NCBI GenBank assembly: GCA_021018995.1
Contig: CM037585.1
Span: 123,346,831 to 123,410,830, forward strand
Source: Chloranthus sessilifolius
Taxonomy: Eukaryota > Streptophyta > Magnoliopsida > Chloranthales > Chloranthaceae
Direction: 5' to 3'
Length of the DNA stretch: 64,000 bases
Below are positions 48,001 through 60,437 of the stretch, one piece after another. A program made the translations under genes and the position numbers. Positions within the stretch are counted from its first letter, which is position 1; every line of letters begins with the position of its first letter. The notes beneath the pieces were generated by a model. The model made no database searches. It had not been told where the DNA came from and was given only the letters and a program-made list of their open reading frames with translations.

Positions 48001-48966
48001 CATTTTAAATTAGAAATCATTCTTTTATTCATATTTCTCTAGTAGATTAGATCTTAAAGTTAAATAGAAGTTTTTAAGATAAGAATTTAAATAGAAGATA
48101 TAGATAAGTAATTAGATAAATAAACTTTCTCGTAGGAGCGATCCTATGCTAGAACTATAATTTCTATTGTGCGCTTGTAATAGGTTAAGACTTGAATTTA
48201 AACATAATTTTAATATACATAACAAGATCAACCAGAGACTATTTAAGCTATGATTTTAAGTCACTTAGAAATACAAGAAGCATGTAAAATCCAAAACCAA
48301 GAACTTTGAAACTAAGAAACAAATTTCGAATGTGTATTTGAATTCTATTTTATTTTGATTCAAGTATCTCGAAATTCAGTTTTATGTGAAATGTGCTTTC
48401 GAAATCAGTCATGGAATCTATGCTTTGAAATATGATATAAATGCTAGTGATATTCCCCCTATTGAGCTTACACTGTTAGCTCACCCTTCGACTATACGTC
48501 ACTGGTGCAAGTGTTGATACAGGTGTTGAGGAGTCTGAACGTGAAGAAGATCTTGATTATATTCCAGAGGAAGAATCAGATCTTCTGCCAGAGGATTATT
48601 TCCCTTAGGGAATATTTGATCATTTTGAGTTTGTGAGACTTAGGCTTGGTACGTCTGGCATTCATATTTAATTTAGAACTTTAGATTCATCAAATATAAG
48701 CGTATGTTGTGAACCACTGTTTAGGTGATGGTCGGCCATCAGCGGTGGTTTGTTTCGATTCTATCAGACTTATGATTTGCATTAGGATAGAACCGTCATT
48801 TTGCCTTATTATATATAGAATTAGAGTTTTCTTTTACCATATATGATGACTCTATCTGCTTTGAATTCCACTCTCTATGTGGACATACCAAGTGTTATGT
48901 TTAGGGTTCATCTTTATCAACGATCTGACGGCATGGGTTTCTGGGTAGGAAATCCGGGTTATCACA
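45015..48966 (+). repeat. Element B 3' LTR, interrupted by solo LTR D
   Basis: Collinear with 32646-35065, including the TATA box (CTATATATAAAAGG, 45244-45258) and the GTCGCTCGCGCGAC dyads (45826-46076). It has a local duplication near 46380-46450 (GAACTCCGTTAAGAA-type units) absent from the 5' LTR. Ends TTATCACA. Confidence 0.92.
46762..48234 (+). mobile_element. Solo LTR of family D in element B 3' LTR
   Basis: Starts TGATCAGTCA and ends TCAACCA, flanked by GAGAC on both sides (46757-46761 and 48235-48239). The other B LTR has the empty site, reading through GAGACTATTTGAG at about 34316. A TATA box (TCTATAAATAAG) lies at 47426-47437. Upstream are AATCATAATTTATGATT-like dyads (46966-47130). 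Downstream are repeated AATTGACGAC words. No internal coding region. Confidence 0.93.
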
Positions 48967-51900
48967 ATATTAATATTCAATAGTTCGATTTCAGATCTGA
49001 TTTCTTGAATAAGATTTCAGTAATCAATTGTTTGATTTCAGTGTTCAATCATCAATATCATTTCCAATAATTTCATTACCCTTTCTCAATTCAATATTAT
49101 TCAATTTATCCCATAATCGAGTTCAATATTCAAACAGGTTTCCATCACCTCATATTTCTTTCTTTTTGAATTTTAGTCATCAGTTTACGGTCATTATTCG
49201 GTATCAATTTGGTCACTCCATCTTTTTAAGTTCGTCAATCATTTTTCAATGTATTTTCATTATATAATATTTTCATCAAATGAAGATCATTTTTCAGTTC
49301 TATTTCGGTTATTTTATCTTCAAGTTTTCCAATCATTTTCATGGTATATTTTATTGTACAATATCATCATCAAAGGTCTCATATGAATCACATTTTCATG
49401 CACCATTTATCTGTATCAATCAATTGTCAAACCAAGCTCAATACTTAGGGAGGGTTGGCACAAGATCAAATCACCCTATGACTAGTGCTGCTTTAGTTTA
49501 GAGTCCCTAATGGACGTATGTTTGTTGTCATTCATAAAATATTCGTCTTACCTTGAGTTATTTTTAAGGGCATCGGGGCTCCCATTTCTAGTAATCTTAA
49601 GGTGTATTCTTATTGTTCTATTACTTCTAAGTAGTTTCAACTTGACTTTTCTAACACCTGAGTCGGGTCAACCTTTGACTAAGACTCCTATCAGTTTGTT
49701 AGTTGAATATTTTCAATTAATTCTATCTTGGTAAACTAAGTTTTGATATTCATTGTGTGTATCCCCTATCAATAGGTACACTAACTTATTCTCAAGTTTT
49801 CGCTCAATTACCAGGTCACTTGCCCAATATCATTTTATTTCCATAAGAAAATTTGGCTAAGTGTTCGTGGAGCATTTCTAAGCTCTTGTGTGGAATCTAA
49901 GTGGTGGCTATTCATTATTTAAGGTAAGGACATCGAGTTCATTCCTTTTCAATTGAAGGCTTTGAGATTATTTAAGTTGGGCTTAGGACCCAACAGGCTA
50001 AGATTACAAGGGTGGTCCACTTATGTATTTGTGGTCTTTGCTAAGCATGACGGTGCTAGCAATATAGCCCATATCAGGTCTTGGATTGGGCCATCGGGCT
50101 TAATCTATTGTAAGTTCGCAACTTAGGAGTCCATGGGTCATTTCCTAGATCTTTAGGGCCTTCACTAGGTCCAATCTAGGTATATGGGATTTTTCAAAGT
50201 CCTAGTCCATATGTGGGTGTCCACAGATTCAAAGGGGTGATCCTATCAAAATTTCAAAAGGTAACTTGGGCTGGGTCATACATTTCTTATTTTGACTTAA
50301 ACTCACAATTCATCGGGCCATCGACCGGGCATTGGGTCATTAGTCTTAGTCAATTTTAGCAATCGGGCTCTTGGGCCTTCAAGAAGTCAATTCTTTGACT
50401 TAGTAAACCAAGTCACCCTTATCAAAGCTCCATAATGCATCATCAGTGGTCACTGTGATCTGGCATTGTGTTGGTTACCATGGGTTTCTGGGAAAATCCA
50501 GGTTTTGACTATATTCATAGATTTTTCAAATTCATTCTTAAAGGTATCGGACACCTTGTAGTAAAATTGCCACCATTTTCGACTCCGATCGAATTTCTGA
50601 GTCCTTCTAAAACTGGGTGAAAGAGAACTTATAGTTTTATCTTTCCTAGGTGGTTGCACTTGAAAATCTGATCAGGGTTGATCAGGTTCATCAAATTACA
50701 GAGATCTATTTTCTCCTCAATGGGCCATCCGACCAGATTCAATGGTCTTTGATGTCGGGTCTATATCCTTTAATGCCGATATCAAAATCAAACACTTAAT
50801 ACCTTGTTGGAAAGATTTAAAAGTTATCTAAATTTCCTCTATATATTTTTAAGGTAAAAAATTCACAATTCCTTATGGAATCAGGTCCATCTGATCAGGG
50901 ATCAGAATTGATCAGGGGTCATGTGTCATTTAACACAGTTCTATGTCCCAAATGTTCGGAATTTCTAGCCATCAAACCATTTGAATATTTCGTGTGAAAT
51001 TTTGCACAATGCTAGTGCTAGGGCACAAGTCAAAATTTGACTCAGAATTTTCACGGATTTGTTGGAGTTTTTGCACATAAAATTATAGCCCTTCTGAGGC
51101 ACAAATTTATAGTGCAAACATGACATATTTACTCCCTTCTGCTCCGAACACCGTGTAGGTCAAGCTACAAGGATTCAGGAACTAAAGTTTGACTAGGTTG
51201 TTGGGAACCCCTTTATTTAACTTATTAAATTATATATATTTTTCTTTAATTTATTTATCATAATTTTATACTCATCTCAGTGAGTTCTCTATTTTGGGCC
51301 TTAAAACTTTTAATTTTGGCATTTAATGGGGTCCACCTAGTGGCCCATCATACACCAAATTTTTTTAGATGTGATCTGGGGACACTCTAGATCAAGCGCA
51401 GTTCTGTCGTAAACCTTTTAGGGTCTAAACCTATTGATCTAACAGCATGATTAGCCATAGCACTATCCAATTCACAAATATTCTAAATTTTATCCTTTAT
51501 TGATGGTACTCGATCTAGCCTCTTGGGGTCATCCGATCGAATCAATTTTTATATCATTTTTGTTTTAAAATTCATCATTCCAGAGAATATCATTTTCAAA
51601 ATTCAATTTATTTGTGACCATTTGATCACCATTCTTAATAGTTAGACACTAGTTTCCCTATTATCTAGTGTTTAGCAATTTATAAGGCATTAACTAACTC
51701 ATTGATCAAACACCATTGATCTCCTATCAAATCAAGAAAATTTTCAAGTAACATACAAATCATATCAGTGAGGAGAGGCAAGATTTTACATGCATTTTAC
51801 TCACAACTAACCTTATACATGAGCAAGGCATAGTCTATATGATTCAATTGCCACTATTTCTAACACATGCAATCTATCACCATTCATTATTCATGATCAA

Positions 51901-52613
51901 AACAATGAGCATGAGGTTTTGAAATCTGAAATTTCATCAAGAAATCAAGTAATCTAAACCATCTAGTCTCACGCAAATATTCTACCATTTTTAACTGCAA
52001 TTATCCAATATATGAGCGAGGCATAGTCTATAACATTCAAATACCACTATTTCTTACACATGCAATTTATCACCATTCATCATTCATGATCCAAACATTT
52101 AGCATGAAGTTTTGAAATCTGAAATTCCATCAAGAATTTAAGCAATATAAACCATAAAATCTCATGCAAATGTTCTACCATGTCCCACAAAACAACCATT
52201 TATTTTTAAAAGTCTAGATTTTGAGAAATCGGCTAAGTCAAGCAAGTAGATCTAAACCATTCAATTTTTTACCATGATGAAGACATAACTTTGATCTTTT
52301 TGAAAAGCTCTTCAATCACATGGTCATATGATGTGTGATCAAGGGTTGAGGAGTCATGCTAAGCCATCAAATGGCACATGCACTCAACTCAAATCCTCTT
52401 GCATCACTACCATCAAAAGATGGGTTTATGACCATTCGATCTCCATCATGGGTGGTGAGATGGAAGTGTGTGATCATCTTGATCAAACACACCACTATCT
52501 CACGCCATGCATCCAAGCCATTGAATCCCAAAAATAAAAATCCTTTGAAAACTCTAAAGAAAATAGAATTTCTAACCCTTTTATGAAGAGTTCTAGGCTA
52601 GCATTGGACATAG
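48967..52613. mobile_element. Host repeat H continued and unassigned non-coding DNA
   Basis: After the B duplication the TTCAATATT-rich style of 32580-32645 continues to about 49400. The rest is AT-rich non-coding DNA without recognisable protein similarity. It contains a two-unit tandem repeat (51819-52195). I cannot place the end of H. Confidence 0.35.
51819..52195. repeat. Two-copy tandem repeat, period about 190 bp
   Basis: Unit 1 starts ATGAGCAAGGCATAGTCTAT (51819) and unit 2 ATGAGCGAGGCATAGTCTAT (52013). Both continue through CACATGCAATCTATCACCAT and TTTTGAAATCTGAAATT to a CTACCAT end. Confidence 0.88.
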
Positions 52614-54067
52614 TGATAAGTGTAGAAATATAATCATATTTTATACCCTAAGATGTACATTTGGCTATCCGGTGAGAGCAATCTGACAGCTTTTGTGGAG
52701 TTTTGATGATTTCGGGTAATTTTGACCGTTGGATGCATTCAACAGCATAAAAGAGCGTATAGATAACAAACATTGGAACATAGAACCAAGAGACCGTCAT
52801 GCACAAAAATCCGTAAAGAATCGATCGATCAAATCTCAGATCGATCAACCGAAGCTTAAAAGAATAAATTCTGCAGAAGACTCAGTTCAAAATCGATCGA
52901 ATGTTTAGAATTGATCGATCGACTAAAAGGGAATAAATTTCGTTGAAGACCCAGTTCAAAATCAATCGATCGAATGTTTATAATCGATCAATCGACTAAA
53001 AGAGAATGAATTTCATAAAAGGCTTTGTTAAGAATCGATCGATCGAAATTGGGAGTTGATCGATGGATCCAAATTTTTTAAGATTTTGAACCAAGGCCCT
53101 ATATAAGTGGAAATTAGAATTAGGGTTGAGAGTTCTTTTTGTTTAGCAGTTTTTACTTTCCTAGCTTTCTTCTGTCCATTTTCTAGTCTTCTTTTATCAG
53201 TTTTCTAGGTCTAGATCATAGAATAATAGTTCTTTTTGGAGGAAGATCGTAGTGTGTTAATTTAAGTTGTTATTTGGATTCATTGTGATGTTAAATTCTG
53301 ATATGTTAACGAAGTTTAATTCTGTTATTTCATTTATGTGTTCTTTTTACATCGAAATGTCTGGCTACTTTCTTAGAGATTTAGGATCTAATGAATCCCA
53401 TATGAGGTATTCATCTGTGATTTAGATCTGTGGTTGGAGCCTTTTTAGAGATGCTCATGTGTGTTGTTGTTTATTTGTCCTTGTCTATCTTTGTTAGTCC
53501 AATCATCATTCTAAGATATGGGAACTAGTCATGCTTTTCTCATGATCTCAGATCTGTGATTTAGAATCCATGCCCTATTTTTCTATTGCATAAATCTGAG
53601 GTATTAATTTATTGTGATTAGAGAATGCCTTAATATAATAAATGTTTTGCTTCTTTTCTTTTGAGGCTTTGGAAGGACATGATCTAAGAATTTTATTGTG
53701 GATTAACTGATTTTATCTTTCATAAACTATTAATTGATTTTTATTTTTATGTGTTTTTGCATCCTTTAATTTTCTAACCAGTAGATCTATAATTGTGGAT
53801 GATAATCAAGGATGGGAGGATTTAGTATCCTAAATCTCGCCTGTTTCATTTGAGTAATCTTAAATTATTTAGTTATTGATCTTTTATTTTCTCCATATCT
53901 GAGAGACTAGATTAATATTGAGATAGATTTAGGAAATTATGTGATTGATACTTATTCCTTGTTAAAAATCTATTTTAAATCTTTGTGGGACTGACCTCAC
54001 ACTCTGTACTCAATTGTTGCAATACAATTCATGCACTTGCGAGTAAAAATATAATTAAAATTTCTCA
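52614..54067 (+). repeat. Element C 5' LTR
   Basis: Placed from TGATAAGTGTAGAAATATAA (similar in layout to the start of the A LTR) to TTTCTCA, just before the PBS. The start is inferred because no second copy is visible. A TATA box (CCTATATAAG) lies at 53098-53107, after a cluster of CGATCGATCGA dyads at 52818-53070. Confidence 0.7.
52818..53107 (+). promoter_or_regulatory. Element C LTR dyad cluster and TATA box
   Basis: Eight ATCGATCGAT-type palindromes are arranged as four pairs 10-14 nt apart, followed within 40 bp by CCTATATAAG. The same motif recurs at 59838-60000 before the internal TATA box. Confidence 0.65.
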
Positions 54068-54069
54068 AG

Positions 54070-54091
54070 TTTTTGGCGCCACTGCCGAGGA
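54070..54091 (+). other. Element C primer-binding site
   Basis: TTTTGGCGCCACTGCCGAGG follows the LTR by two bases (AG), the same spacing as in element A. A variant of the Athila PBS. Confidence 0.88.
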
Positions 54092-54293
54092 TACAAAAAT
54101 AGAAACTTTAGGAATTAAAACTCAAATATAGGAATTTTTCTTTAGATTTTAATTAATATTTCTACTAGTTAAAATTTTTAATAATATTAATATAATAAAA
54201 ACATAATTTTAAAAAAAAAATTCTCTTGTGTGGATTTTTTGCTGCAGAAATTGAAATACATTTGTTAAAACCATTTGTGTCTAGGCCCCTTGT

Positions 54294-55848
54294 ATGCAGA
54301 CAAGATCATCCTTAGATCAAAACTTGGTGCCTTTAGATTTTGAAATCGAGTGCGCGTGTCGTCTAAATCGTAAGGAAACTAGATTGACGAGGGGAAGTAG
54401 AATTGAGGACTTCAATATCGGTACAATGCCCACAAATCCTGTAAGACCAATTGGAGGAACCAACCCTTAGGAAATTATTCGCACCCATCCCAACCAATAC
54501 TCCGTCATGCATGGCCTAGCCTACTACTAATGCAACGCATTTCAAGATCCATACCAATGTAATCCAAATTCTTCCCATTTTTCATGGCATGGAAAGGGAA
54601 GATCTGTACATGCACATCAAAGACTTCCTTGAAATCTGTTCCACGGTAAAATACCCAAATTTTGATGAGGAATCTGTGTGAATGCGATTGTTTCCTTTTT
54701 CAATAAAGGATAAGGCAAAAGCTTGGTTAAACTCTTTACCGGCTGGATCCATTACTTCGTGGGATCAATTGGTTAGGAAATTTCTTATGAAATTCTTTCC
54801 TATGGCAAAAACCAATGCCTTGAGGCACAAAATCTATGATTTCGTTCAAGAAGAAAATGAAAAATTCTACGAAGCCTAGGAGAGATTCACTGATTTGTTG
54901 CTGAAATGCCCACATTTCACAAAATGGAGACTACTCCAATATTTCTACAATGGACTAAATCAGACTAATCAAAATCTAATCAAGTCTGAATAGTGGAGGA
55001 TTTTTAGGTCTCACGGAGAGTGAATCCTATGATTTCTTAGAACAATTGGCTGAAAATTCTTAGCAATGGTATTTTACAAAGAGTCGAGATCAACCCTGTG
55101 GGTCAAACAAAAAGGGAGGATTGTACGTCATCAAGGATACTCCTGATCTTAGGGCAAAACTAAAGTTCCTAACCTAACAAGTGAAAAACTTGCAGCTTAA
55201 GAGAATTGCTAATGTTGTGAATGTTCAAAATGAATCATGTTCATTTTGCGCAAGTCCAATGCATACTAGTGATGTGTGCCCATCAATGCAAAATCATCCA
55301 GAATACTTTGTTGAACAATTAAATGCATCGAATAACTACGGTCATAATGCCGGGAATAATTTTTTCGATCACCACAACCCCAGTTGGTGATATCATCCAA
55401 ATTTCTCATGGAGACAGAATTTCGGTCCTAACCAATTTCAGCAGACCCGCGGTGGTATGAATCATTATCACCAAAATCAGATATGCCAACTAAAGCAGTT
55501 GTCGCAAAATATTCAACGTTCATAACTATTACTAGGATATCACGTCAACCATCTCATTTGCTCCCGCCACCTAGATTTCAAAATCAACAAGGGAACAATG
55601 GGCCTCGCCCCTTTCAAAATCAATATCAACCTGTAGATGAGTTGATGAGGACATTTATGAAAACAACCACTTATGTAGTATCGAAGTTGGAGACCCATAT
55701 GGGTCAATTGACTGCACATCTTTGTGAAAGGGAAAAGGGGAAGTTTCCAAGTCAACCCACCAATCCAAGAGGGCAGCTGGTTATTGAGCAGTCATCAACT
55801 TCATCGCAGGATGATAATCAACAACACATCAAGGCGGCACGACCCTGA
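54294..55848 (+). pseudogene. Element C gag
   Basis: Starts MQTRSSLDQNLVPLDFE, the usual Athila Gag beginning. The capsid core follows (MRLFPFSIKDKAKAWLNSLP, SITSWDQLVRKFLMKFFPM), then ERFTDLLLKCPHF and LLQYFYNGLNQTNQNLI. Later comes CSFCASPMHTSDVCPSMQNH (zinc-finger-like) and NPSW then YHPNFSW. A TAG replaces Trp before ERFTD, and a TGA replaces Arg in NPGWRNHPNF-type sequence. Several frame changes. Confidence 0.9.
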
Positions 55849-55874
55849 GATCTACTAAACAGGTTGACAACAAG

Positions 55875-56897
55875 GTGAAAATGCTAGAGGAAAAGGTGAT
55901 TCAAATATTTGAGGATCAAACTGAAGATCAAAAGGAAAATAAAAAAGGCATGCAAGAAAGTGGAAAGGAAACAGAAGATAAAATGGATATTGAAGAAAAT
56001 ACATATATACCTAAAGCTCCTTACCCTCAAAGATTAATTGCACTTAAGAGGAAGTGTGAATTGGACAACATCTTCGAAGTGTTCAAACAATTGAAGATTA
56101 ATATCCCATTGCTCGATGCCATCCAGCAGGTGTCGGCTTATGCAAAGTTTTTGAAAGATTTGGTCATAATAAAAATGAAAACTAACGTCCCTAAAAAGGC
56201 ATTCTTACTGGAGCAAGCAAGTTCGATACTTCAGTGTCGACTCCCCATCAAATACAAGGACCCTAGGTGTCCTACTATTTCAATTGTCATTGAAGAGAAT
56301 CACATTGATCGCGCGCTATTGGATCTGGGAGCGAGTGTGGACCTTTTACCATACTTGGCCTACTGACAGTTTGAATTGGGAGAGCTAAAGCCCACATCCA
56401 TGACCCTTTAGCTTGTTGATTGGCCAGTCAAAGTTTCTAGGGGTGTAGTTGAGGATGTCTTGATTAAAGTAGACTCCTACTTCCCAGTTGATTTCGTCAT
56501 CCTTGACACCGAACCAGTGTTGAACTTAAAGAAGTGTCCCTGTGATCCCAGGAAGACCATTCATAGTGACTTTTAATGCACTGACCAGCTATAGAAATTA
56601 GATAATGAAGCTTTCTTCTGGGAATATGACTGTCGAGCTCATATTTTCAACATTGAGAAACAACCACATGAAGAGGAAGAACATGCCCAAGCTTATTTGA
56701 TAGACAACTTATTAGAAGAAACATTCCTCGGATCAAAACCAAAAGATCCTCTTGAAGCATGTCTCGCTCATTTCGACGAACATTTTGATGTGAGCCAAAT
56801 GGTAAAGGATGTCAATGAAATGCTAAATTTAACACCGCTTCTGGGAGATGAAAAATGGCAACCCAAATCTCAGCCTATTGATATGATCAAGAAATAA
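55875..56897 (+). pseudogene. Element C protease region
   Basis: A charged segment (EDQTEDQKENKKG...) precedes the Athila pre-protease block PYPQRLIALKRKCELDN..FEVFKQLKINIPLLDAI. Then KFLKDLVIIKMK, and the active-site-like ALLDLGASVDLLPYLAY (family D-x-GAS present). After a stop come LKPTSMTL and FPVDFVILDTEP. The last open part (56697-56897) is the acidic linker to RT. Confidence 0.88.
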
Positions 56898-57039
56898 ATA
56901 CCTAGGGAAGATGAAAAGGTCAAACTTGAGCTGAAACCTCTCCCTAGAGATTTAAAGAAGGTATTTTTGGGAAAGGTTAAGACACAACCTATTATAATAT
57001 CTTCCAAACTAAACCCCGAACATGAAGGGAGATTAATGG

Positions 57040-58409
57040 AGATGTTATGAGAGCACAAGTCTGCAATTGGGTGGTCTATAGCAGACATCAAAGGTATTAG
57101 CCCCTCTGTTTCCATGCTTCGCATCCATTTGGAGGAGGAAGCAAAACCTTCACGAGAACCACAAAGACGACTGAACCTAATAATGCAAGCGGTTGTGAAA
57201 ACGAGGTAATTAAATTGCTAGATGTCGACATTATTTAACCAATTTCTGATAGTCAATGGGTGTGCCGAAGAAATCATGACTCACCATAGTAATAAATGAA
57301 GAAAATGAATTTGTGCCAACAAGAGTACAAATCGACTGGAGAGTGTGCATTGATTATAGGAAATTAAGTTCAATGATAGGGAAGGATCATGTTCCTTTGC
57401 CATTCATTGACCAAATGCTTGAGAGATTAGTTGATCACGAATTTTATTGTTTCTTAGATGGCTATTCGGGATATAATCAGATAACCATTGTCCCTGAAGA
57501 TCAATAGAAAACAGCATTCACTTGTCCTTTCAGAACCTTCTCTTACCACAGAATGCACTTTGGCCTCTGCAATACTCCAGCTACATTCCAAAGATGTATG
57601 CTAAGCATATTTTCTGAAATGGTGGAGAGATTCCTTGAGATATTCATGAATGATTTCTCGATTTTCGGGGACAGCTTCAGTGAATGTCTGCACAATCTAT
57701 CTCTTGTACTTACCAGATGCCAAGGAAAAAATTTGATATTGAACTGGGAAAAATGTCACTTTATGGTGCAAAGTGGCATTGTTCTAGGGCTTATTATATC
57801 ATCCAAGGGCATTGAGGTAAACAAATCAAAGGTGGATTTGATAGCTAATCTGCCACCACAGAAGACTGTCAAAGAGAGTAGATCATTTCTTGGGCACGCC
57901 GATTTTCATCGGTGATTCATTAAAGATTTCAGTAAGATTGCGAGACCGCTGTGCAATTTTCTTGCCAAAGATGTTCCGTTTTTCTGTTTGATGAAAAATG
58001 CCTACATGCTTTCGAGACTATCAAGGCTGAACTAGTCAAAGCCCCAATAATTCAATCTCCTTATTGGAATTTACCGTGTGAGATAATGTGTGATGCATCT
58101 GATTATGCAATCGGAGCTATACTAGGATAAAGGGTGGATAAGATACCGCATGTCATCTATTATGCAAGTAGAACATTAAATGATGCGCAGTTGAATTACT
58201 CTACTACAGAAAAGGAATTATTAGCTATAGTATTTACACTCGACAAGTTTCGAGCATATTTGTTGGGGTCAAAAGTTATTGTTTTTACGGATCATGCCGC
58301 TCTTTGGTATCTATTTGCCAAAAAGGATGCGAAGGCCAGGTTGATTAGATGAATTTTTCTGTTACAAGAATTTAATCTGGAAATCAGGGATAAGAAAGGC
58401 TCTGAAAAT
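57040..58409 (+). pseudogene. Element C reverse transcriptase and RNase H
   Basis: RT blocks: HKSAIGWSIADIKGISPS, WRVCIDYRKLSSMIGKDHVP then LPFIDQMLERL, FYCFLDGYSGYNQI, FRTFSYHRMHFGLCNTPATF and FLEIFMNDFSIFGDS. The family has FMDDF, so the first catalytic Asp of the pair is Asn. GKNLILNWEKCHFMV and GIVLGLIISSKGIEV follow. RNase [45 protein letters not shown] and NVVVDHLSR, with the four acidic residues present. Stops and at least two frame changes. Confidence 0.93.
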
Positions 58410-59598
58410 GTGGTAGTTGATCATCTGTCGCGCATAATAGTTGAGAAATCTGACAACCTCATTCAGATTTTGGAACAATTGTTTGTCTTAGATCGTGCAC
58501 CATGGTATACCTGTTTGATTAACTATCTAGTGACGGATCGAGTGCCTCAACATTGGAGCAAACATGATAAATTTGTATTTTTGGCACGAGCAAAATATTA
58601 TTTTGTCGAGAACCCGCATTTGTTTAAATATTGTCCCGATCAAATTATCAGGAGATGTATTCCTGAAACTACGCAGTCGAGTATCAACTCCTTCTTCCAT
58701 GAACTATCATGTGGAGGACATTTTAGTTCTAGGAAGACAGCTGCCAAGATCTTCCAAAGTGGATTTTATTGGCTGACTTTATTCAAAGATTTCCACCAAC
58801 ACTATCTTTCATGCCACAAATGTCAAACGTTGGGAAAATTTTCAAGGCGAAATATGATGTCATTGAATCCAATTTTAGAGGTTGCAATATTTGATGTCTG
58901 GGGGATTGATTTTATGGGACCTTTCCCCAACTCATTTGAAAATTTGTATATTCTTGTTGCAGTTGATTATGTTGCCAAATGGGTTGAAGCCCTAGCCTGC
59001 AAGACTAATGACCACAGGGTGGTTGTTAAGTTCCTGAAAGATCATATTTTCGCACGATTTGGTAGATCCCAATGCTATCATTAGCGATGATGAAAAGCAT
59101 TTTTGTGACAAAGTTTTTGAGCATATGATGAAAAAGTATGGCATCATGCACAAAGTGGCGACACCATACCATCCCCAAACTAATGGTCAGGTTGAGGTGT
59201 CCAACAGGGAGTTAAAGTGAATATTGGAGAAAGCGGTAAAACCTAACATAAAAGATTGGTCAGTGAAGCTGAATCATGCATTATGGGCTTATTGTACTAC
59301 TTTCAAAACCCCCATTCGGATGGTTTATGGCAAGGCATGTCATCTCCCGGTAGAGCTAGAACATCGAGCTTATTGGGCCATCAAGAAATTGAATTCTGAT
59401 TTGCAAGAAGTCGGTGACCACATAAGACCGCAAATCGATGAACTTAAAGAAATAAGGGTTGGTGCTTACGATTGCGCTAAATCATATAAGAGTCAGATGA
59501 AGCGAGTTCATGATCATAAAATTCTCAGAACGCCTTTCATGTTTGGTAAAAAAGTCTTGTACAATTCCAAATTGCATCTTTGGAAAATGTTGTTTTAG
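58410..59598 (+). pseudogene. Element C integrase
   Basis: Zinc-finger part ([18 protein letters not shown] ... CHKCQTLGK), DDE core [20 protein letters not shown], then a break near 59085 at the second acidic block (ISDDEKHF, where G is expected), then [19 protein letters not shown] and, after a TGA, ILEKAVKPNIKDWSVKLNHA. RMVYGKACHLPVELEHRAYW and the C-terminal MKRVHDHKI end it. Athila-type. Confidence 0.9.
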
Positions 59599-59675
59599 GT
59601 TATGAGGAATTATAGTTGAGAAATCCCGATCAATCAGGATGATCAAAAATCTAAAATGTCGGGCCAACGACATTA

Positions 59676-59706
59676 AACTTAGCGCTTCTTGGGAGGCAAC
59701 CCAAGC
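59676..59706 (+). other. Conserved post-integrase motif (GGGAGGCAACCCAA)
   Basis: AGCGCTTCTTGGGAGGCAAC lies just after integrase. The same block is on the minus strand of element A (11235-11270), where it follows gag. It is a marker of Athila-like elements and contains an inverted pair (TTGGG...CCCAA) that may form a small hairpin. Confidence 0.7.
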
Positions 59707-59837
59707 CGTAGATGTGTATTTATGTTATTTGAGATTTATTGTTATTTCAAAAAAAAAAAAGAGAAATAAAAAATATTTGCATTCAATTGCCTCTTTAAAT
59801 TTTTTTATTTCATTTTTGGCATTTATTCCGTACAAAA

Positions 59838-60111
59838 TCAATCGATCGATTTCCTGTGGCTTTCTGATGGTTTATTCACAGGTGCGATTCGATCGATCAA
59901 AATTCTCACTCGATCGATCGATTACAAGCCCTGCATTTTTAATAATCAGTTCGATCTGCATCGATTGATCGATTCTCAAAAATCGATCGATCGATTCTGG
60001 ACAGGCACTTAGTCGTTACCCGATTTTTGGAGGCTCTGTGTGCGAGTTTTCTTTAAAAAATTCTTTCCTTTTTAGTTCTTAAGTCTCTTTAGGACTCTTC
60101 CTCTATAAATA
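59838..60111 (+). promoter_or_regulatory. Element C internal dyad cluster and TATA box
   Basis: Palindromes ATCGATCGAT at about 59839-59852, 59889-59921 and 59957-59996, mostly paired. They are followed about 100 bp later by CTCTATAAATATC (60101-60113) and a long pyrimidine-rich leader before ATG at 60186. The dyads and TATA repeat the design of the C LTR. Promoter function is inferred. Confidence 0.6.
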
Positions 60112-60185
60112 TCCTTTAGGACTCTTTCTCTCTTACTTATTTTCTTCTTAATTTCTCTCTTCTCTCCTTCTACCTTCAAGTCATC

Positions 60186-60437
60186 ATGGTTGGCATTCGA
60201 TTCCGCACTCGTTCCACTCGTAACTTAATGGTTGAACCTACGAAGAGAAGGGTGTGGCGTAACACTCCGTCCAATTTTATTGATCTCACCGTTGAGATCA
60301 TTGATCTAGAGATGCCTTCGCCTCCTGCACCCATCATCGCTCCAATTCTAGCGCCTCCGCTGATACCTTCTGAGATTTGGGATATGCACTTTACTTTCAA
60401 AAAATGTAATCACTTTCTGAAATTAATGAAATTTTAA
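60186..60437 (+). CDS. Small ORF of element C behind internal TATA box (unknown function)
   Basis: 83 codons from the first ATG about 80 bp after the TATA box. The N-terminus is basic (MVGIRFRTRSTRN ... TKRRVW), the middle carries FIDLTVEIIDLEMPSPPAPI, and a Pro/Ala segment follows. No membrane segment and no family recognised. Its position matches the extra 3' ORFs seen in Athila and other plant gypsy elements, but it is much shorter than an env-like protein and may be a truncated remnant. Confidence 0.4.
   Translation: MVGIRFRTRSTRNLMVEPTKRRVWRNTPSNFIDLTVEIIDLEMPSPPAPIIAPILAPPLIPSEIWDMHFTFKKCNHFLKLMKF

Larger units (their letters stand above)
32646..48966 (+). mobile_element. Element B: Tekay/Del-like Ty3/gypsy retrotransposon with accessory ORF
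   Basis: Flanked by a perfect 5-bp duplication ATATT (32641-32645 and 48967-48971). The LTRs begin TATAATATCCCC (5', TG mutated to TA) and TGTAATATCCCC (3'). The PBS GTTGGTATCAAAGC resembles the initiator tRNA-Met type. Order on the plus strand: gag, protease, RT, RNase H, integrase with a chromodomain-like tail, an accessory ORF, a polypurine tract. This order and the RT sequence fit the Tekay (Del) chromoviruses. Two solo LTRs are inserted (38751-41188 and 46762-48234). Stops throughout. Confidence 0.95.

Noticed and set aside
50200-50225. GGGTGTCCACA resembling a Tat-type LTR end
   Set aside because: No polypurine tract or partner LTR nearby; too short to support an element.
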